A stretch of DNA of 64,000 nt, taken from positions 62,001 to 126,000 of the forward strand of contig NZ_LZHQ01000027.1 of the NCBI RefSeq assembly GCF_001690655.1, read 5' to 3'. This document shows positions 27,695 to 41,814 of this stretch, piece after piece. Position 1 is the first letter of the stretch. Each line of letters opens with the position of its first letter. The notes beneath the pieces were generated by a model. That model was not told the DNA's origin. It made no database searches and was given only the letters and a program-made list of their open reading frames with translations. This stretch comes from Gilliamella sp. Occ3-1. Its GTDB lineage: Bacteria; Pseudomonadota; Gammaproteobacteria; Enterobacterales; Orbaceae. The translations under genes and the position numbers were made by a program.

Positions 27695-27725
27695 AGGGGA
27701 TTTGCTAATCGATGTCCCCTTAATT
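27695..27725 (+). terminator. Terminator after the alpha-galactosidase gene
   Basis: AGGGGA (27695-27700) pairs with TCCCCT (27715-27720), followed by TAATTTTTAA. The rest of the 328-bp gap to galR is A/T-rich, with no ORF and no gal box that I could see. Confidence 0.7.
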
Positions 27726-27983
27726 TTTAATGAACAATTCTAGTTTTTAATTCGCCAATGATTTCATTGGCAAAGTTTTTATTTTACCTTATTATGATAA
27801 GTTAATTCAGTCATATATCAAGAGTATTGCTAAATGAATTAACTTCAAGACAGTAAAAAAGATAACCCTTTCACTTTCAGTACTTTTTGTCTTATATTAT
27901 TGTTAATCTACAGAACTCTATATTGATAAGCATTAAATATTATAATTATCGATATTTTATGGATAGTAATTAAAAGGTTTTTT

Positions 27984-28991
27984 ATGGCGACAATAAAAGA
28001 TGTTGCGCGTTTAGCAAAAGTTTCAGTTGCAACCGTATCTCGCGTAATTAATAACGCAAATAACGTTCGAGATAATACTAGAGATACCGTAAAAGAAGCT
28101 ATGGAAAAATTAAACTACTATCCTGATGCTAATGCACGCGCTTTATCACAACAAAATTCGAATACTATTGGTATTGTTGTAGCTGATGTATCGGATCCAT
28201 TTTTTGGTGCCATGGTTAGTACAGTTGAAAAAGTTGCCTCACGAACAGGTCATTTTTTGTTAATCGGTAATGGATATCATAATGAGCAACAAGAATATAA
28301 TGCAATTACTCAATTAATTGAGCATCGCTGTTCGTCGTTAGTTGTACATGCCAAAATGCTCTCTGATAGCGATCTAGAAAAATTGATGCAACAAGTACCA
28401 GGTATGGTTCTAATTAATCGTATCGTAAAAGGATTTGAAAAACGCTGTATTGCTCTTGATGATCGTTACGGCTCTTATCTTGCAGTCAAACATTTAATTC
28501 AACATGGACATACTAGAATTGGTTATTTATGTTCAAATCATAATATTTCTGATTCATCTGATCGTTTACAAGGCTATAAAGACGCATTGTTAGAACATGG
28601 TATTGATGTTAATGAAAACCTTATTGCGATTGGTTTACCTAATGAAATAGGTGGCGAACAAGCAATGATGTCATTACTTGAACGCAACTGCCATATCACC
28701 GCAATTGCTTGTTATAACGATTCAATGGCTGCTGGTGCAATGTCTGTGCTTTATGATAATGATATTAAAATTCCAAACGATATTTCGATTATTGGTTTTG
28801 ATGATCTTGTTTTATCACGTTATTTACATCCTAAATTAACTACCATTCGTTATCCTTTACAGACAATGGCTGAACAAGCTGCTGAATTAGCACTAAAGCT
28901 TGCGAAAGGAGAAAGTATTCCAACAAATTTGATTAACGTCTATATACCAACCTTAACTAAGCGTTATTCAGTAGCTTTTATTAATAGTTAA
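27984..28991 (+). CDS. galR: LacI-family repressor GalR
   Basis: A 335-residue regulator. The helix-turn-helix start MATIKDVARLAKVSVATVSR and hinge (NANARALSQQ) are followed by a sugar-binding core with long runs shared with E. coli GalR, such as VVADVSDPFFGAM, LLIGNGYHNEQ and CYNDSMAAGAM. It should bind TGTAA-CG-TTACA sites and release them on galactose. Matching sites lie upstream of the alpha-galactosidase gene and lacZ. It resembles GalR more than GalS. No such site is obvious in its own promoter. Confidence 0.92.
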   Translation: MATIKDVARLAKVSVATVSRVINNANNVRDNTRDTVKEAMEKLNYYPDANARALSQQNSNTIGIVVADVSDPFFGAMVSTVEKVASRTGHFLLIGNGYHNEQQEYNAITQLIEHRCSSLVVHAKMLSDSDLEKLMQQVPGMVLINRIVKGFEKRCIALDDRYGSYLAVKHLIQHGHTRIGYLCSNHNISDSSDRLQGYKDALLEHGIDVNENLIAIGLPNEIGGEQAMMSLLERNCHITAIACYNDSMAAGAMSVLYDNDIKIPNDISIIGFDDLVLSRYLHPKLTTIRYPLQTMAEQAAELALKLAKGESIPTNLINVYIPTLTKRYSVAFINS

Positions 28992-29029
28992 AAATAAAGT
29001 AGTTATACATCAACAAAGTATCCATTTTT

Positions 29030-29071
29030 CATCTGAACCATATATTTTACATCTATAATATAGTTCAGATG
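29030..29071. terminator. Hairpin between converging galR and bglH
   Basis: CATCTGAAC (29030-29038) pairs with GTTCAGATG (29063-29071), with partial A/T pairing further in. T-rich sequence follows on the plus side. It probably ends galR transcripts. Confidence 0.6.
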
Positions 29072-29092
29072 ATAAGTCTTATTTTATATCAC

Positions 29093-30847
<1,755 letters not shown>

Positions 30848-30871
30848 TTAAAAATCTTTTAAATTTGAGAC

Positions 30872-30913
30872 AAAAAAAAACCTAAAGAATAGTTATAACT
30901 ATTCTTTAGGTTT
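30872..30913 (-). terminator. Leader terminator of bglH
   Basis: A perfect 36-bp palindrome (30878-30895 with 30896-30913; arm AAACCTAAAGAATAGTTA) is followed on the minus strand by nine T residues (30880-30872). It stands 61 bp before the porin ATG, inside the expected transcript, so it can only act as a conditional terminator or end a short RNA. Confidence 0.92.
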
Positions 30914-30939
30914 TGCCCGCTATAAATCGGTAACAATCC
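30909..30939 (-). promoter_or_regulatory. RAT: BglG/LicT-type ribonucleic antiterminator ahead of bglH
   Basis: On the minus strand the 31-nt element starts GGATTGTTACCG, has an 8-base centre, and ends CGGGCAAAACC. The known RAT pattern is GGATTGTTACTG, a loop, then CAGGCAAAACC, so both arms match almost completely. Its 3' end overlaps the 5' arm of the terminator by five bases, the arrangement that makes the two structures mutually exclusive. A BglG-family protein bound here would allow read-through into the porin gene. No such protein is encoded in the window. Confidence 0.92.
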
Positions 30940-30962
30940 AATACCTTTTACTAGGTAGTTTA

Positions 30963-31023
30963 AATATAACCAATACAAGCGACTATTCAAAAACTAAACA
31001 CTAATACTGTGATAGATATCACA
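30963..31023 (-). promoter_or_regulatory. Candidate bglH promoter with consensus CRP site
   Basis: The CRP site TGTGATAGATATCACA (31008-31023) has both half-sites perfect. On the minus strand TTTGAA (30991-30986), a 17-base spacer and TATATT (30968-30963) form a promoter starting near 30956. The CRP centre would then lie at about -60, a class I position. The transcript would run through the RAT and the terminator. Confidence 0.75.
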
Positions 31024-31124
31024 TTAAAAATTATCATTTTATATACAGCATTAGTAAATATATTTCCCCTCGACTCATAATTTTTTAATTAATAAAAATC
31101 GATAAAACTAGATTTAATATTTTA

Positions 31125-31184
31125 TGTATACGATTACATAAATGTTAACAAGATCACCGTATTTAATTACAGACTCCCTATAAT
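31125..31184 (+). promoter_or_regulatory. lacZ promoter with gal operator and CRP site
   Basis: The gal-type operator TGTATACGATTACA is at 31125-31138, a CRP-like site TGTTA-ACAAGA-TCACC at 31143-31158, and a perfect -10 TATAAT at 31179-31184. With a start near 31191 the CRP centre is at about -40 and the operator at about -60, which is the E. coli gal P1 layout. Operator and CRP centres are 19 bp apart. Confidence 0.78.
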
Positions 31185-31226
31185 AATTAGTAAATAAATC
31201 GGTGATAGTAACAATAATCAGAGTAA

Positions 31227-34325
<3,099 letters not shown>

Positions 34326-34338
34326 ATAAGCCATCTAA

Positions 34339-34371
34339 AAATAAGGCACCGTTTCGGGTGCCTTATTTTTA
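34339..34371 (+). terminator. Terminator after lacZ
   Basis: A 12-bp perfect stem AAATAAGGCACC / GGTGCCTTATTT with loop GTTTCG, running into T residues. It begins 13 bases after the lacZ stop. Confidence 0.93.
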
Positions 34372-34417
34372 TTCAATTGTATTTTTCGATATGGTTATTT
34401 CTTAATAATTGTTATAT

Positions 34418-37400
34418 TCAATTTAACATTTCACCATCAAACAGCTTATCAAGTTCTTCGATAAATTCTTGCTGAGGTCGGTGATAAAAGATGCCTTGCT
34501 CGGGCATTCCTCGTAAAAAGAGATAGTATACCCCTCCAAAATGCGTTTGGTATTGGTAATTAGACAAACGTCCTTTTAAAAAACGATGCAATGCTAAACA
34601 GTAAAGTTGATATTGTAGGTCATAGCGATGATCGCACATCACTTTTTCAAGTGCTTCTTGGCTATAAGCATCAACACATTCACCTAACCAATTAGATTTA
34701 TAATCAACCACATAATATTTCCCTTCAAATTTGAAGACTAAATCGATAAAGCCTCTTAGCATACCTTGTACCGACTCAAAATCTAATTCGGGACATAATC
34801 TTGATAAATGATCATATTGTTTACACAAACTATCTAATTGCTGACTAGTGACTGTTTTGCGTATAGGGAGATAGAATTGCAATTCGTTAATATGTTGCCC
34901 CATTAACACTTGCGATAATATTAAATTTGGATCATGCAGTTTTGTAGTCAATATCTGTTGCATCCAATTTGTTACTACGCTATTCCACTCTGTTTCTAAA
35001 TTGAGCTTTTTTACCATCTGATTACATAATTCAACAAGATTATCTGATGTGATATCTTCCATAATGCTGTGCATTAATGTACCAACATATGCTCCTTTAG
35101 GAAAATGGTGGATATCATATAATGTGTCGTTTGATTGTACTCTATCGGATTCGTATGGGGATTCGTCCCAGTCATTAATAAGATCAGGCTTATAAGCCAA
35201 TACATTATGATTATGCCTTTGTAATTCAGTATAACTTGTGACCCGCCAACTGTTTGAAATATTACGCGAAAATACGTTAGCCGATAATGCTTGGTCTGGC
35301 AAAATTGCCGGAATATACTGTTCGCTCTCTATTGGTAATTGGACATCAATTAAATTAGCTATATTGGCAATTGATCTTAATTCACTTTTTAATAAATGAT
35401 TAATAGCCGATTGGCTTTTTTTCAATGAAACAAGTCCAATACTACAATGATAAACCGAGCGAGTCATTGCAACATATAATAACCGCAAATCTTCAGCAAG
35501 TCGCTCTTTTTCTATCTGCTCTTTAATCTCATCAGACAGTAACCATGCATAAGTTGGCTGATAGTCATTATCTTTATCATGATAAAATTGGCTATCGGAT
35601 GCACGATATATTGAAATAAATGGTAACCAAACAATTGGAAACTCTAATCCCTTTGATTTATGAATAGTAATAATCTTGACAAGGTTTTCATCACTTTCAA
35701 GGCGTTGCTGATGATTTTCTAAATTTGGATCTGGGTTAACAATTTGTTTTGTCAACCACCGAATTAAGGCGTGTGGACCATCTAACTCATTTGATGTTTC
35801 TTGAAGTAATTCACCTAAATGCATTAAGTTAGTTAATGTTCGTTCGCCATCTTGGCGAGCTAAGATGTTTTCAGCTAGATGCCGTTTTTTCATCATTCGG
35901 CGTAACATAACCAATACACCATAATATTGCCAAATTGCTTGATATTGTTTGAATTCTTCGACCAAACTTTCCCATTTATCTTGATCGTCAGTGATTTGTT
36001 CAAGGTCTGTCATGGTTTGACCTAATAGCGATGTCATTAATGCTAACTTGAGCATTGTTTCGTTTTCTGGCATTAAAACAGCTTGCAATAGGCTCAATAC
36101 ATCTTTTGCTTCATTTGAAGAAAACATACTACTATTGTTTGACAAGTAGACACTCTTAACACCGCAATGAGTCAATTTTTGTTGGATAACTTTGGCCTCA
36201 CGTCCATTACGCACTAAGATTGCAATGTCAGCTGTAGTCACTGGACGTTGTTCGTTTTCGCTATCAATTAACATTGACGAATTAGACAGTAAAGTCACTA
36301 TTTGGCTAGCACAACAACTAGCCATGTGTTCTTGATAATCTGAATTGGTTGCAATATCATCAGGCAGTAAGTAAGCAGCTAATGCCGATACTTCTTGGTT
36401 GTTAACTTGCAAAGACTTTTGCTGATTCCGTTTTGCCGCTTCCATGGGTAAAAAAGGAATATCATTAAATATAAATGGATTATCGCAATTAGAAAATAAT
36501 TGGTTAACAGCTTTGACCATCGAAGCAGATGAACGATGGTTTACATCCATGGTAAAAGAATTTTCCCCTGTCGATTGTTTAGCTTTTAAGTAAGTGAATA
36601 TATCTGCACCTCGAAAGCTGTAGATTGCTTGTTTTGGATCACCAATAAATAATAGACCTCGATCTAACTTTTTCCTGTCATAAATACGATCAAAAATTTG
36701 ATACTGAGCAGGATCGGTATCCTGGAACTCATCAATTAAAGCAACACAATATTTTGAGGCTATACTTTGCGCCAATCGATCACCTGCTTTTGCTTTTAGT
36801 GCACGATTTAGTTGCCAAATAAGATCGTCAAAGCTCATCTCGCCATTTTTGATTTTTTCGTTATAGAGCCCTTTTTGAATTACACTGACAATATCCATTA
36901 AGATTTGGCTTCGTAGATCAAAAGGTTGTTTATATAGATCGTCAATTTGTTCAAAAAACGAATGACATGGAACACTTTTTCCTTCTTTCGTCTTTTCGAT
37001 TAAAACTGATTGCTTAAATTTTTCAAGTTCGTTGGGTAATTCAAACGTTCGAGTTTCGCTGTTAGCCCATGCCGATACTTTAATTACCCAATTGGGTAGA
37101 TTTCGACTACTATATGATTGTTTGCTGACACCTGATTGTATAATGATTTCAACTAATTTTTCAGACAAAGCTAACCAAGATTTTTTAATATTTTCAATTT
37201 TTTCATAACTTTGTTGGTGAAACAACTTTATTGTTGTACTTATATCTAGGTTTACCTTGCCTGCATTGTTGAAATCTAACCCTAAATAAGGGGTGATGTC
37301 TTTTAGCAATGCCGTTGGATCTTGCCATGTAGCAAGCACTAAATAAGCAAGTGGTTTATCAAGCGGTGTAAAATAGTGACGCCAAAAATCTTGGGTTACT

Positions 37401-37888
37401 CTTAATTTTAACTCATATTCATCAGAGATTAGCTTTTGCTCAAATAAAACACCCGATTCAAATGCATGGCTAGTTAGTATTCGTTGGCAAAAACTATGTA
37501 TAGTATAAATAGCCGCATCATCCATTGACTGTTGAGCAATAGTAAGTTGCTGTACTGCAAATTTTCTATCATCAATTAATTCAATGAGTTGTTGATAAAT
37601 AGGATCTTTATGATGTCCTTGTAATAGCCCTATTCGCAGTTCTTGAATATTTTGCCTTATCCGCGATCGAAGTTCTTGAGTTGCCGCTTTGGTAAAAGTC
37701 ACAACCAGAATTTCGTTAACATTTAAAGGTCTTGGGTAACTATTTTGACCAATGCCCAATAATAATCTTAAGTAAATAAAGGCAAGAGAATAAGTTTTAC
37801 CGGTTCCAGCCGATGCTTCAATTAAAGTTCGACCAGTTAGAGGTAAATCAAAAAGATTAAGTTTTTTTACTCCGCTTGATGAAACCAT
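34418..37888 (-). CDS. recB: RecBCD enzyme subunit RecB
   Basis: A 1156-residue helicase-nuclease. Walker A ASAGTGKT is at 25-32, with DEFQDTDPAQYQIF, GDPKQAIYSFRGAD, TIHKSKGLEFPIVWLP and VAMTRSVYHC as further UvrD-type motifs. The C-terminal nuclease has FIDLVFKFEGKYYVVDYKSNWL with the catalytic Asp and Lys. It should unwind 3'-5', degrade DNA, and load RecA after Chi with RecC and RecD. Its ATG (RBS AGGAAA) lies inside the end of sixA, a 22-bp overlap. recC is not in the window and recD lies 34 kb away. Confidence 0.96.
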   Translation of the reverse strand: MVSSSGVKKLNLFDLPLTGRTLIEASAGTGKTYSLAFIYLRLLLGIGQNSYPRPLNVNEILVVTFTKAATQELRSRIRQNIQELRIGLLQGHHKDPIYQQLIELIDDRKFAVQQLTIAQQSMDDAAIYTIHSFCQRILTSHAFESGVLFEQKLISDEYELKLRVTQDFWRHYFTPLDKPLAYLVLATWQDPTALLKDITPYLGLDFNNAGKVNLDISTTIKLFHQQSYEKIENIKKSWLALSEKLVEIIIQSGVSKQSYSSRNLPNWVIKVSAWANSETRTFELPNELEKFKQSVLIEKTKEGKSVPCHSFFEQIDDLYKQPFDLRSQILMDIVSVIQKGLYNEKIKNGEMSFDDLIWQLNRALKAKAGDRLAQSIASKYCVALIDEFQDTDPAQYQIFDRIYDRKKLDRGLLFIGDPKQAIYSFRGADIFTYLKAKQSTGENSFTMDVNHRSSASMVKAVNQLFSNCDNPFIFNDIPFLPMEAAKRNQQKSLQVNNQEVSALAAYLLPDDIATNSDYQEHMASCCASQIVTLLSNSSMLIDSENEQRPVTTADIAILVRNGREAKVIQQKLTHCGVKSVYLSNNSSMFSSNEAKDVLSLLQAVLMPENETMLKLALMTSLLGQTMTDLEQITDDQDKWESLVEEFKQYQAIWQYYGVLVMLRRMMKKRHLAENILARQDGERTLTNLMHLGELLQETSNELDGPHALIRWLTKQIVNPDPNLENHQQRLESDENLVKIITIHKSKGLEFPIVWLPFISIYRASDSQFYHDKDNDYQPTYAWLLSDEIKEQIEKERLAEDLRLLYVAMTRSVYHCSIGLVSLKKSQSAINHLLKSELRSIANIANLIDVQLPIESEQYIPAILPDQALSANVFSRNISNSWRVTSYTELQRHNHNVLAYKPDLINDWDESPYESDRVQSNDTLYDIHHFPKGAYVGTLMHSIMEDITSDNLVELCNQMVKKLNLETEWNSVVTNWMQQILTTKLHDPNLILSQVLMGQHINELQFYLPIRKTVTSQQLDSLCKQYDHLSRLCPELDFESVQGMLRGFIDLVFKFEGKYYVVDYKSNWLGECVDAYSQEALEKVMCDHRYDLQYQLYCLALHRFLKGRLSNYQYQTHFGGVYYLFLRGMPEQGIFYHRPQQEFIEELDKLFDGEMLN

Positions 37889-38325
37889 TCAAGATTTCCT
37901 GCAGAGTTTGGTAATAAACTAATACAAGCAATTGCGGCAGTAGAAAACATAGGAGGAGCAACTTGCGGACATAGTTCATTAACTAAATATCCCACCAATG
38001 GCAAATGAGATACAATAATCACATTTTCAACCCCATCATTTAACAATATTGCTAATACGTCAGCAATATGAGATGGGCTACCACCAGGCACTAAAAATTG
38101 ATTAGTTTCAACTTTTGCAACACTAACGTGTGATGATAATTCTGTTAATGTTTGTTGAGCTCGCAAATAAGGGCTAACCAAACCAATTTCAAATTGAAAA
38201 TTTTGCTGTTTAAGCCATCTGCCAGCTTGATTTGACTGATTAATTCCATAATTTGTTAATGTTCTACTGGAATCTGATGAAGCAGAAAACCCTGCTTCAC
38301 TATGTCTCATAATACAAACTTTCAT
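37867..38325 (-). CDS. sixA: Phosphohistidine phosphatase SixA
   Basis: A 152-residue histidine-phosphatase-fold protein with the N-terminal RHS motif (CIMRHSEAG) and SHLPLVGYL near the second catalytic His. In E. coli SixA removes phosphate from the phosphotransfer protein NPr and earlier was linked to ArcB. The ATG at 38325 is preferred to an adjacent TTG. It follows yfcZ by 10 bp and overlaps recB by 22 bp. Confidence 0.92.
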   Translation of the reverse strand: MKVCIMRHSEAGFSASSDSSRTLTNYGINQSNQAGRWLKQQNFQFEIGLVSPYLRAQQTLTELSSHVSVAKVETNQFLVPGGSPSHIADVLAILLNDGVENVIIVSHLPLVGYLVNELCPQVAPPMFSTAAIACISLLPNSAGNLEWFHQAE

Positions 38326-38335
38326 CAATATTCAA

Positions 38336-38632
38336 TTAACGTAATTTTAATTGGAAAATCATGCTTTCTGCACCACAACAAAAGGTAAATTTTGCTGATA
38401 ATTTAAAGCCATCGCTTATTTTATCAATATTGCTATTAATTTCACACGGCTCTGTTGCGACATCATTTGCAGCTTGGGTTAAAGATGCTAACTTAGCTTG
38501 AGCTTCTGATTCTGTCGCAAAGATGTGTTCATATTCAGAGCTACAGTCTTCATTATCAATTATTGTACCAACATCCACACAACAACATGCTGGAGTTTCG
38601 TTTGCTTTGCATTTGTTTAAAGAATCTGCCAT
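38336..38632 (-). CDS. yfcZ: YfcZ/YiiS family protein (DUF406)
   Basis: A 98-residue Cys-rich protein with ETPACCCVDVGTI, ATESEAQAKL and the terminal FQLKLR that match E. coli YfcZ. The function is unknown. In E. coli fadI and fadJ lie between yfcZ and sixA, while here the two genes are 10 bp apart. Confidence 0.9.
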   Translation of the reverse strand: MADSLNKCKANETPACCCVDVGTIIDNEDCSSEYEHIFATESEAQAKLASLTQAANDVATEPCEINSNIDKISDGFKLSAKFTFCCGAESMIFQLKLR

Positions 38633-38785
38633 GCCTACCTCTAATTAACTGTTAATATTTGTAATAGTATACTCTTAATCATAACTTAGGGCAAAGCGCT
38701 AACTCTGTTTTGTTATCTAGCTGAATATGATGCAGTATGTAGCTACTAAACTATGTTGTTAGTTGAAATAAAAGGGATTAAAGAT

Positions 38786-38807
38786 ACCTCTACCATTTGG
38801 CAGAGGT
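38786..38807 (-). terminator. Hairpin after deaD
   Basis: ACCTCT and AGAGGT form a stem (extendable with GCC/GGT) 8 bases after the deaD stop. The following sequence ATCTTTAATCCCTTTTA is only moderately T-rich. Confidence 0.55.
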
Positions 38808-38814
38808 CAATACA

Positions 38815-40581
38815 TTAGAATTTAGGCGCTGTTGGGCGACTACGCTTTTTTGCAAACGGTTTATCGGATGTATCTGATTTACTGTTTTTACGAGCTCGTT
38901 TAGTATCAGACGCTGCTCCACTGATTAAGCTCATTTTCATTGGTTGATTAAGTACTCTTACTTTTTCAAAATGTTTTAGTATGTCTTTTGGCATACCTTT
39001 TGGTAATTCAACTGTCGAATAAGTATCATAAAGCTTGATATTACCAATGTAACGACTGCTAATATCAGCTTCATTAGCAATTGCCCCCACAATATGACGA
39101 ACTTCAATACCGTTCTCTTTACCAACTTCAATACGATACATATCCATATCACCAACATCGCGTCGTTCTCGACGTTTTGGGGATTCACGATTATCACCAC
39201 GTAAACGGCGTTCACCGCCACGATTATCCCGATCTCGCATTTCACGCGATGGTTTAAACACTGGATCTGGTGGCAAAATTAAAGGGCGTTCCCCTTGTGC
39301 TAATTTTAATAAAGCGGTTGCAATCGTTTCAAGATCGGCTCCACTATCAGCTTGTATTTGTGCTAATAACTTTTGGTACTCATCTAAATCACTACTCTCA
39401 AGCTGTTTCTGGACTTGCTCAGTAAATTTAGCTAAACGACGCTGTTCAAGTAGCTCTTTTGATGGCAACCCAACTTCTGGAATTGTTTTTTTGATAGTTT
39501 GCTCTATATTCTTAAGTAAACGACGTTCACGGCTATCAACAAATAAAATAGCACGACCAGCACGACCAGCGCGACCCGTTCGTCCAATACGATGAACATA
39601 AGATTCAGAATCTAACGTGATATCATAGTTGATAACTAAGCTAATACGCTCAACATCCAAACCACGAGCAGCAACATCGGTTGCGATTAATATATCTAAA
39701 CGACCATTACGTAAACGATCTAATGTTTGTTCACGCAATTGTTGTGTCATATCACCATTTAATGCAGCACAACTATAACCGTGCTTTTCAAGCACTTCCG
39801 CCACATCTAAAGTAGCTGATTTTGTTCGAACAAAAATAATAGCCGCATCAAAATCTTCTGCTTCTAGAAAGCGAACGATAGCTTCGTTTTTACGCATACC
39901 TCTAACAAGCCAATAACTTTGGTCAATATCAGGGGCAGTTTGATTGGTACCTTTGATCTGAACTTCTTTAGGATTTTGCATAAATCGTTTAGTAATACGA
40001 CGAATTGGTGCTGGCATTGTTGCCGAAAATAAAGCTGTTTGATGATCATCTGGAATCGTTGTCATAATGCTTTCAACATCATCAATAAAGCCCATTCTTA
40101 ACATTTCATCTGCTTCATCAAGTACTAATCCCTTAAGATTAGAGAGATCTAAGGTTTTACGATTTAAGTGATCAAGCAAACGTCCTGGTGTACCAACTAC
40201 AATTTGAGGACCTTGTTTTAAGGCACGTAATTGAACGTCATAACGCTGTCCACCATATAAAGCGAGTACTTTAACCCCTTTCATATATTTTGAATATTCA
40301 GAGCAAGCATCAGCAACTTGTATAGCCAATTCCCGTGTAGGAGCTAATACTAAAAGTTGTGGTGCTTTTAAGTTTGCGTCAATATTCATTAAGAAAGGAA
40401 TTGAAAATGCAGCAGTTTTGCCACTACCTGTCTGTGCCATACCCAATACATCATTCCCCTCTAATAATAAGGGAATGCATTCAGATTGGATTGGTGATGG
40501 TTTGCTAAAACCAAGATCATTTAATGCGTTAAGAATATCCTCGGATAAACCAAGATTAATAAAAGAAACTTCTTTTGTCAT
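38815..40581 (-). CDS. deaD: DEAD-box RNA helicase DeaD (CsdA)
   Basis: A 588-residue DEAD-box helicase with [14 protein letters not shown] (motif I), VLDEADEML (II), SATMP (III) and [11 protein letters not shown] (VI). The DeaD-specific C-terminal RNA-binding domain ([18 protein letters not shown]) and a basic tail follow. It remodels structured RNA in ribosome assembly and cold adaptation. It follows nlpI as in E. coli pnp-nlpI-deaD, but with a 347-bp leader. Confidence 0.96.
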   Translation of the reverse strand: MTKEVSFINLGLSEDILNALNDLGFSKPSPIQSECIPLLLEGNDVLGMAQTGSGKTAAFSIPFLMNIDANLKAPQLLVLAPTRELAIQVADACSEYSKYMKGVKVLALYGGQRYDVQLRALKQGPQIVVGTPGRLLDHLNRKTLDLSNLKGLVLDEADEMLRMGFIDDVESIMTTIPDDHQTALFSATMPAPIRRITKRFMQNPKEVQIKGTNQTAPDIDQSYWLVRGMRKNEAIVRFLEAEDFDAAIIFVRTKSATLDVAEVLEKHGYSCAALNGDMTQQLREQTLDRLRNGRLDILIATDVAARGLDVERISLVINYDITLDSESYVHRIGRTGRAGRAGRAILFVDSRERRLLKNIEQTIKKTIPEVGLPSKELLEQRRLAKFTEQVQKQLESSDLDEYQKLLAQIQADSGADLETIATALLKLAQGERPLILPPDPVFKPSREMRDRDNRGGERRLRGDNRESPKRRERRDVGDMDMYRIEVGKENGIEVRHIVGAIANEADISSRYIGNIKLYDTYSTVELPKGMPKDILKHFEKVRVLNQPMKMSLISGAASDTKRARKNSKSDTSDKPFAKKRSRPTAPKF

Positions 40582-40928
40582 GTAAACTCGCTTATAAATT
40601 TTGAATATATAAACTTACTTATTTAGCAAAAATCCTGATAATTATTAACTAATATCAAATAAGTTTTATCTTAATTTTTTAAACCAAATAAAGAAAGCAA
40701 ATATAAATTTATGCCAGCTCACTAAATTGAAAATTTACAACTCACCCCAATAACTAACTGCCTATGTTAACTCAACAAATCGAATCTAAAAAAATAAACT
40801 AAGGTTAATTAATATTTATATATCTAAGATAAAGCTAACCACATTATCTAATGTTGAGAACATATTATTTGGCAAATCAGAACTACGCTATAACAATATT
40901 TTCACTTTTAAAACTGGCATGACCCTTG
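40582..40928. other. 347-bp leader between nlpI and deaD
   Basis: No ORF with a credible start. It is A/T-rich and probably the long 5' untranslated leader usual for cold-shock helicase genes. I saw no equivalent of the E. coli yrbN leader ORF and no strong hairpin. Confidence 0.4.
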
Positions 40929-41789
40929 TTACTCTTCTTTTTCTTCAAGTAACTTCATTTCATAAAGTGCCTGTTGATGTTCAACATAGTTATAAATATT
41001 ATTGGCTAAAGCATATTTAAATAACATTTTGGCACGTTCGTTGTCACCTTTACTTTGATAATATTTACCTAAGTAAAAGTAGGCTTCACAAAGGCGTTCG
41101 GCTAATTGTCGATTATTCTCTACACCTTGTTGAAGGTTCTGCATTAATTTAGATTCACTAATTTTACCTAAATAAAATGCAATAATATTGCCACTATAAC
41201 TCGTTTTATCATTAATCAGATCATAACGTTTTTGTAGCTCAATTTTGGCGGCTTTATTATCATTTTCCTTTTCAATCAAATAAAGCCATAGAATTCTAAT
41301 AGGTTCATTCACATCATATTGATAAAACCTTAATGCATCACGCTCTGCAGCTTGATAATGGCCTGTCCGATACAAAGTAATAGCACGATTTAAATATGCA
41401 TAAGTATAAGTGGGTTCAAGCTCTAATGTAGTATTAAAGGACATCAAAGCTGTATCAAAATCGCCATCTCTTAATGCATAAGTTCCTAAAAAGTTGTAAA
41501 TATCAGGAAATTCCGGATTTAAACTCAACAAATAGGAAAAATCGCTTTGAGCAAAGGCTTTAAACCCTAATGAATCATAGGCGATACCTCGCTGAAATAT
41601 GAGTTGCATTCGCGTTCCAGTATCAAGGCCTTTTTGTGATAGCTGTTGGCTGAGTTGAGCAATTTTTAACTCATCATCATATGAAACTTGCTCAGGAACA
41701 GCTAACAAAGGCTGAGAATTAGAACAACCTGACAAAAGAATAACAACTAGCAAAATGCCGCATACAGTTCTCAGGTTGAATAATCCCAT
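40929..41789 (-). CDS. nlpI: Lipoprotein NlpI (TPR adaptor)
   Basis: A 286-residue outer-membrane lipoprotein with lipobox LLSGC at about residue 22. Several tetratricopeptide repeats follow, for example DIYNFLGTYALRDGDFDTAL and YAYLNRAITLYRTGHYQAA. In E. coli NlpI brings substrates such as the endopeptidase MepS to the Prc protease, which is also in this window. It lies 25 bp downstream of pnp. Confidence 0.95.
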   Translation of the reverse strand: MGLFNLRTVCGILLVVILLSGCSNSQPLLAVPEQVSYDDELKIAQLSQQLSQKGLDTGTRMQLIFQRGIAYDSLGFKAFAQSDFSYLLSLNPEFPDIYNFLGTYALRDGDFDTALMSFNTTLELEPTYTYAYLNRAITLYRTGHYQAAERDALRFYQYDVNEPIRILWLYLIEKENDNKAAKIELQKRYDLINDKTSYSGNIIAFYLGKISESKLMQNLQQGVENNRQLAERLCEAYFYLGKYYQSKGDNERAKMLFKYALANNIYNYVEHQQALYEMKLLEEKEE

Positions 41790-41814
41790 TTTTATCCCCT
41801 AATGAATAATAATT

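Noticed and set aside
27656..27983. gal operator in the galR promoter
   Set aside because: No sequence close to TGTAA-CG-TTACA could be found there.
31008..31023. The consensus CRP site as the lacZ activator site
   Set aside because: It is about 175 bp from the lacZ -10, too far. A weaker site at 31143-31158 fits the -41 position, and the consensus site fits the bglH promoter.
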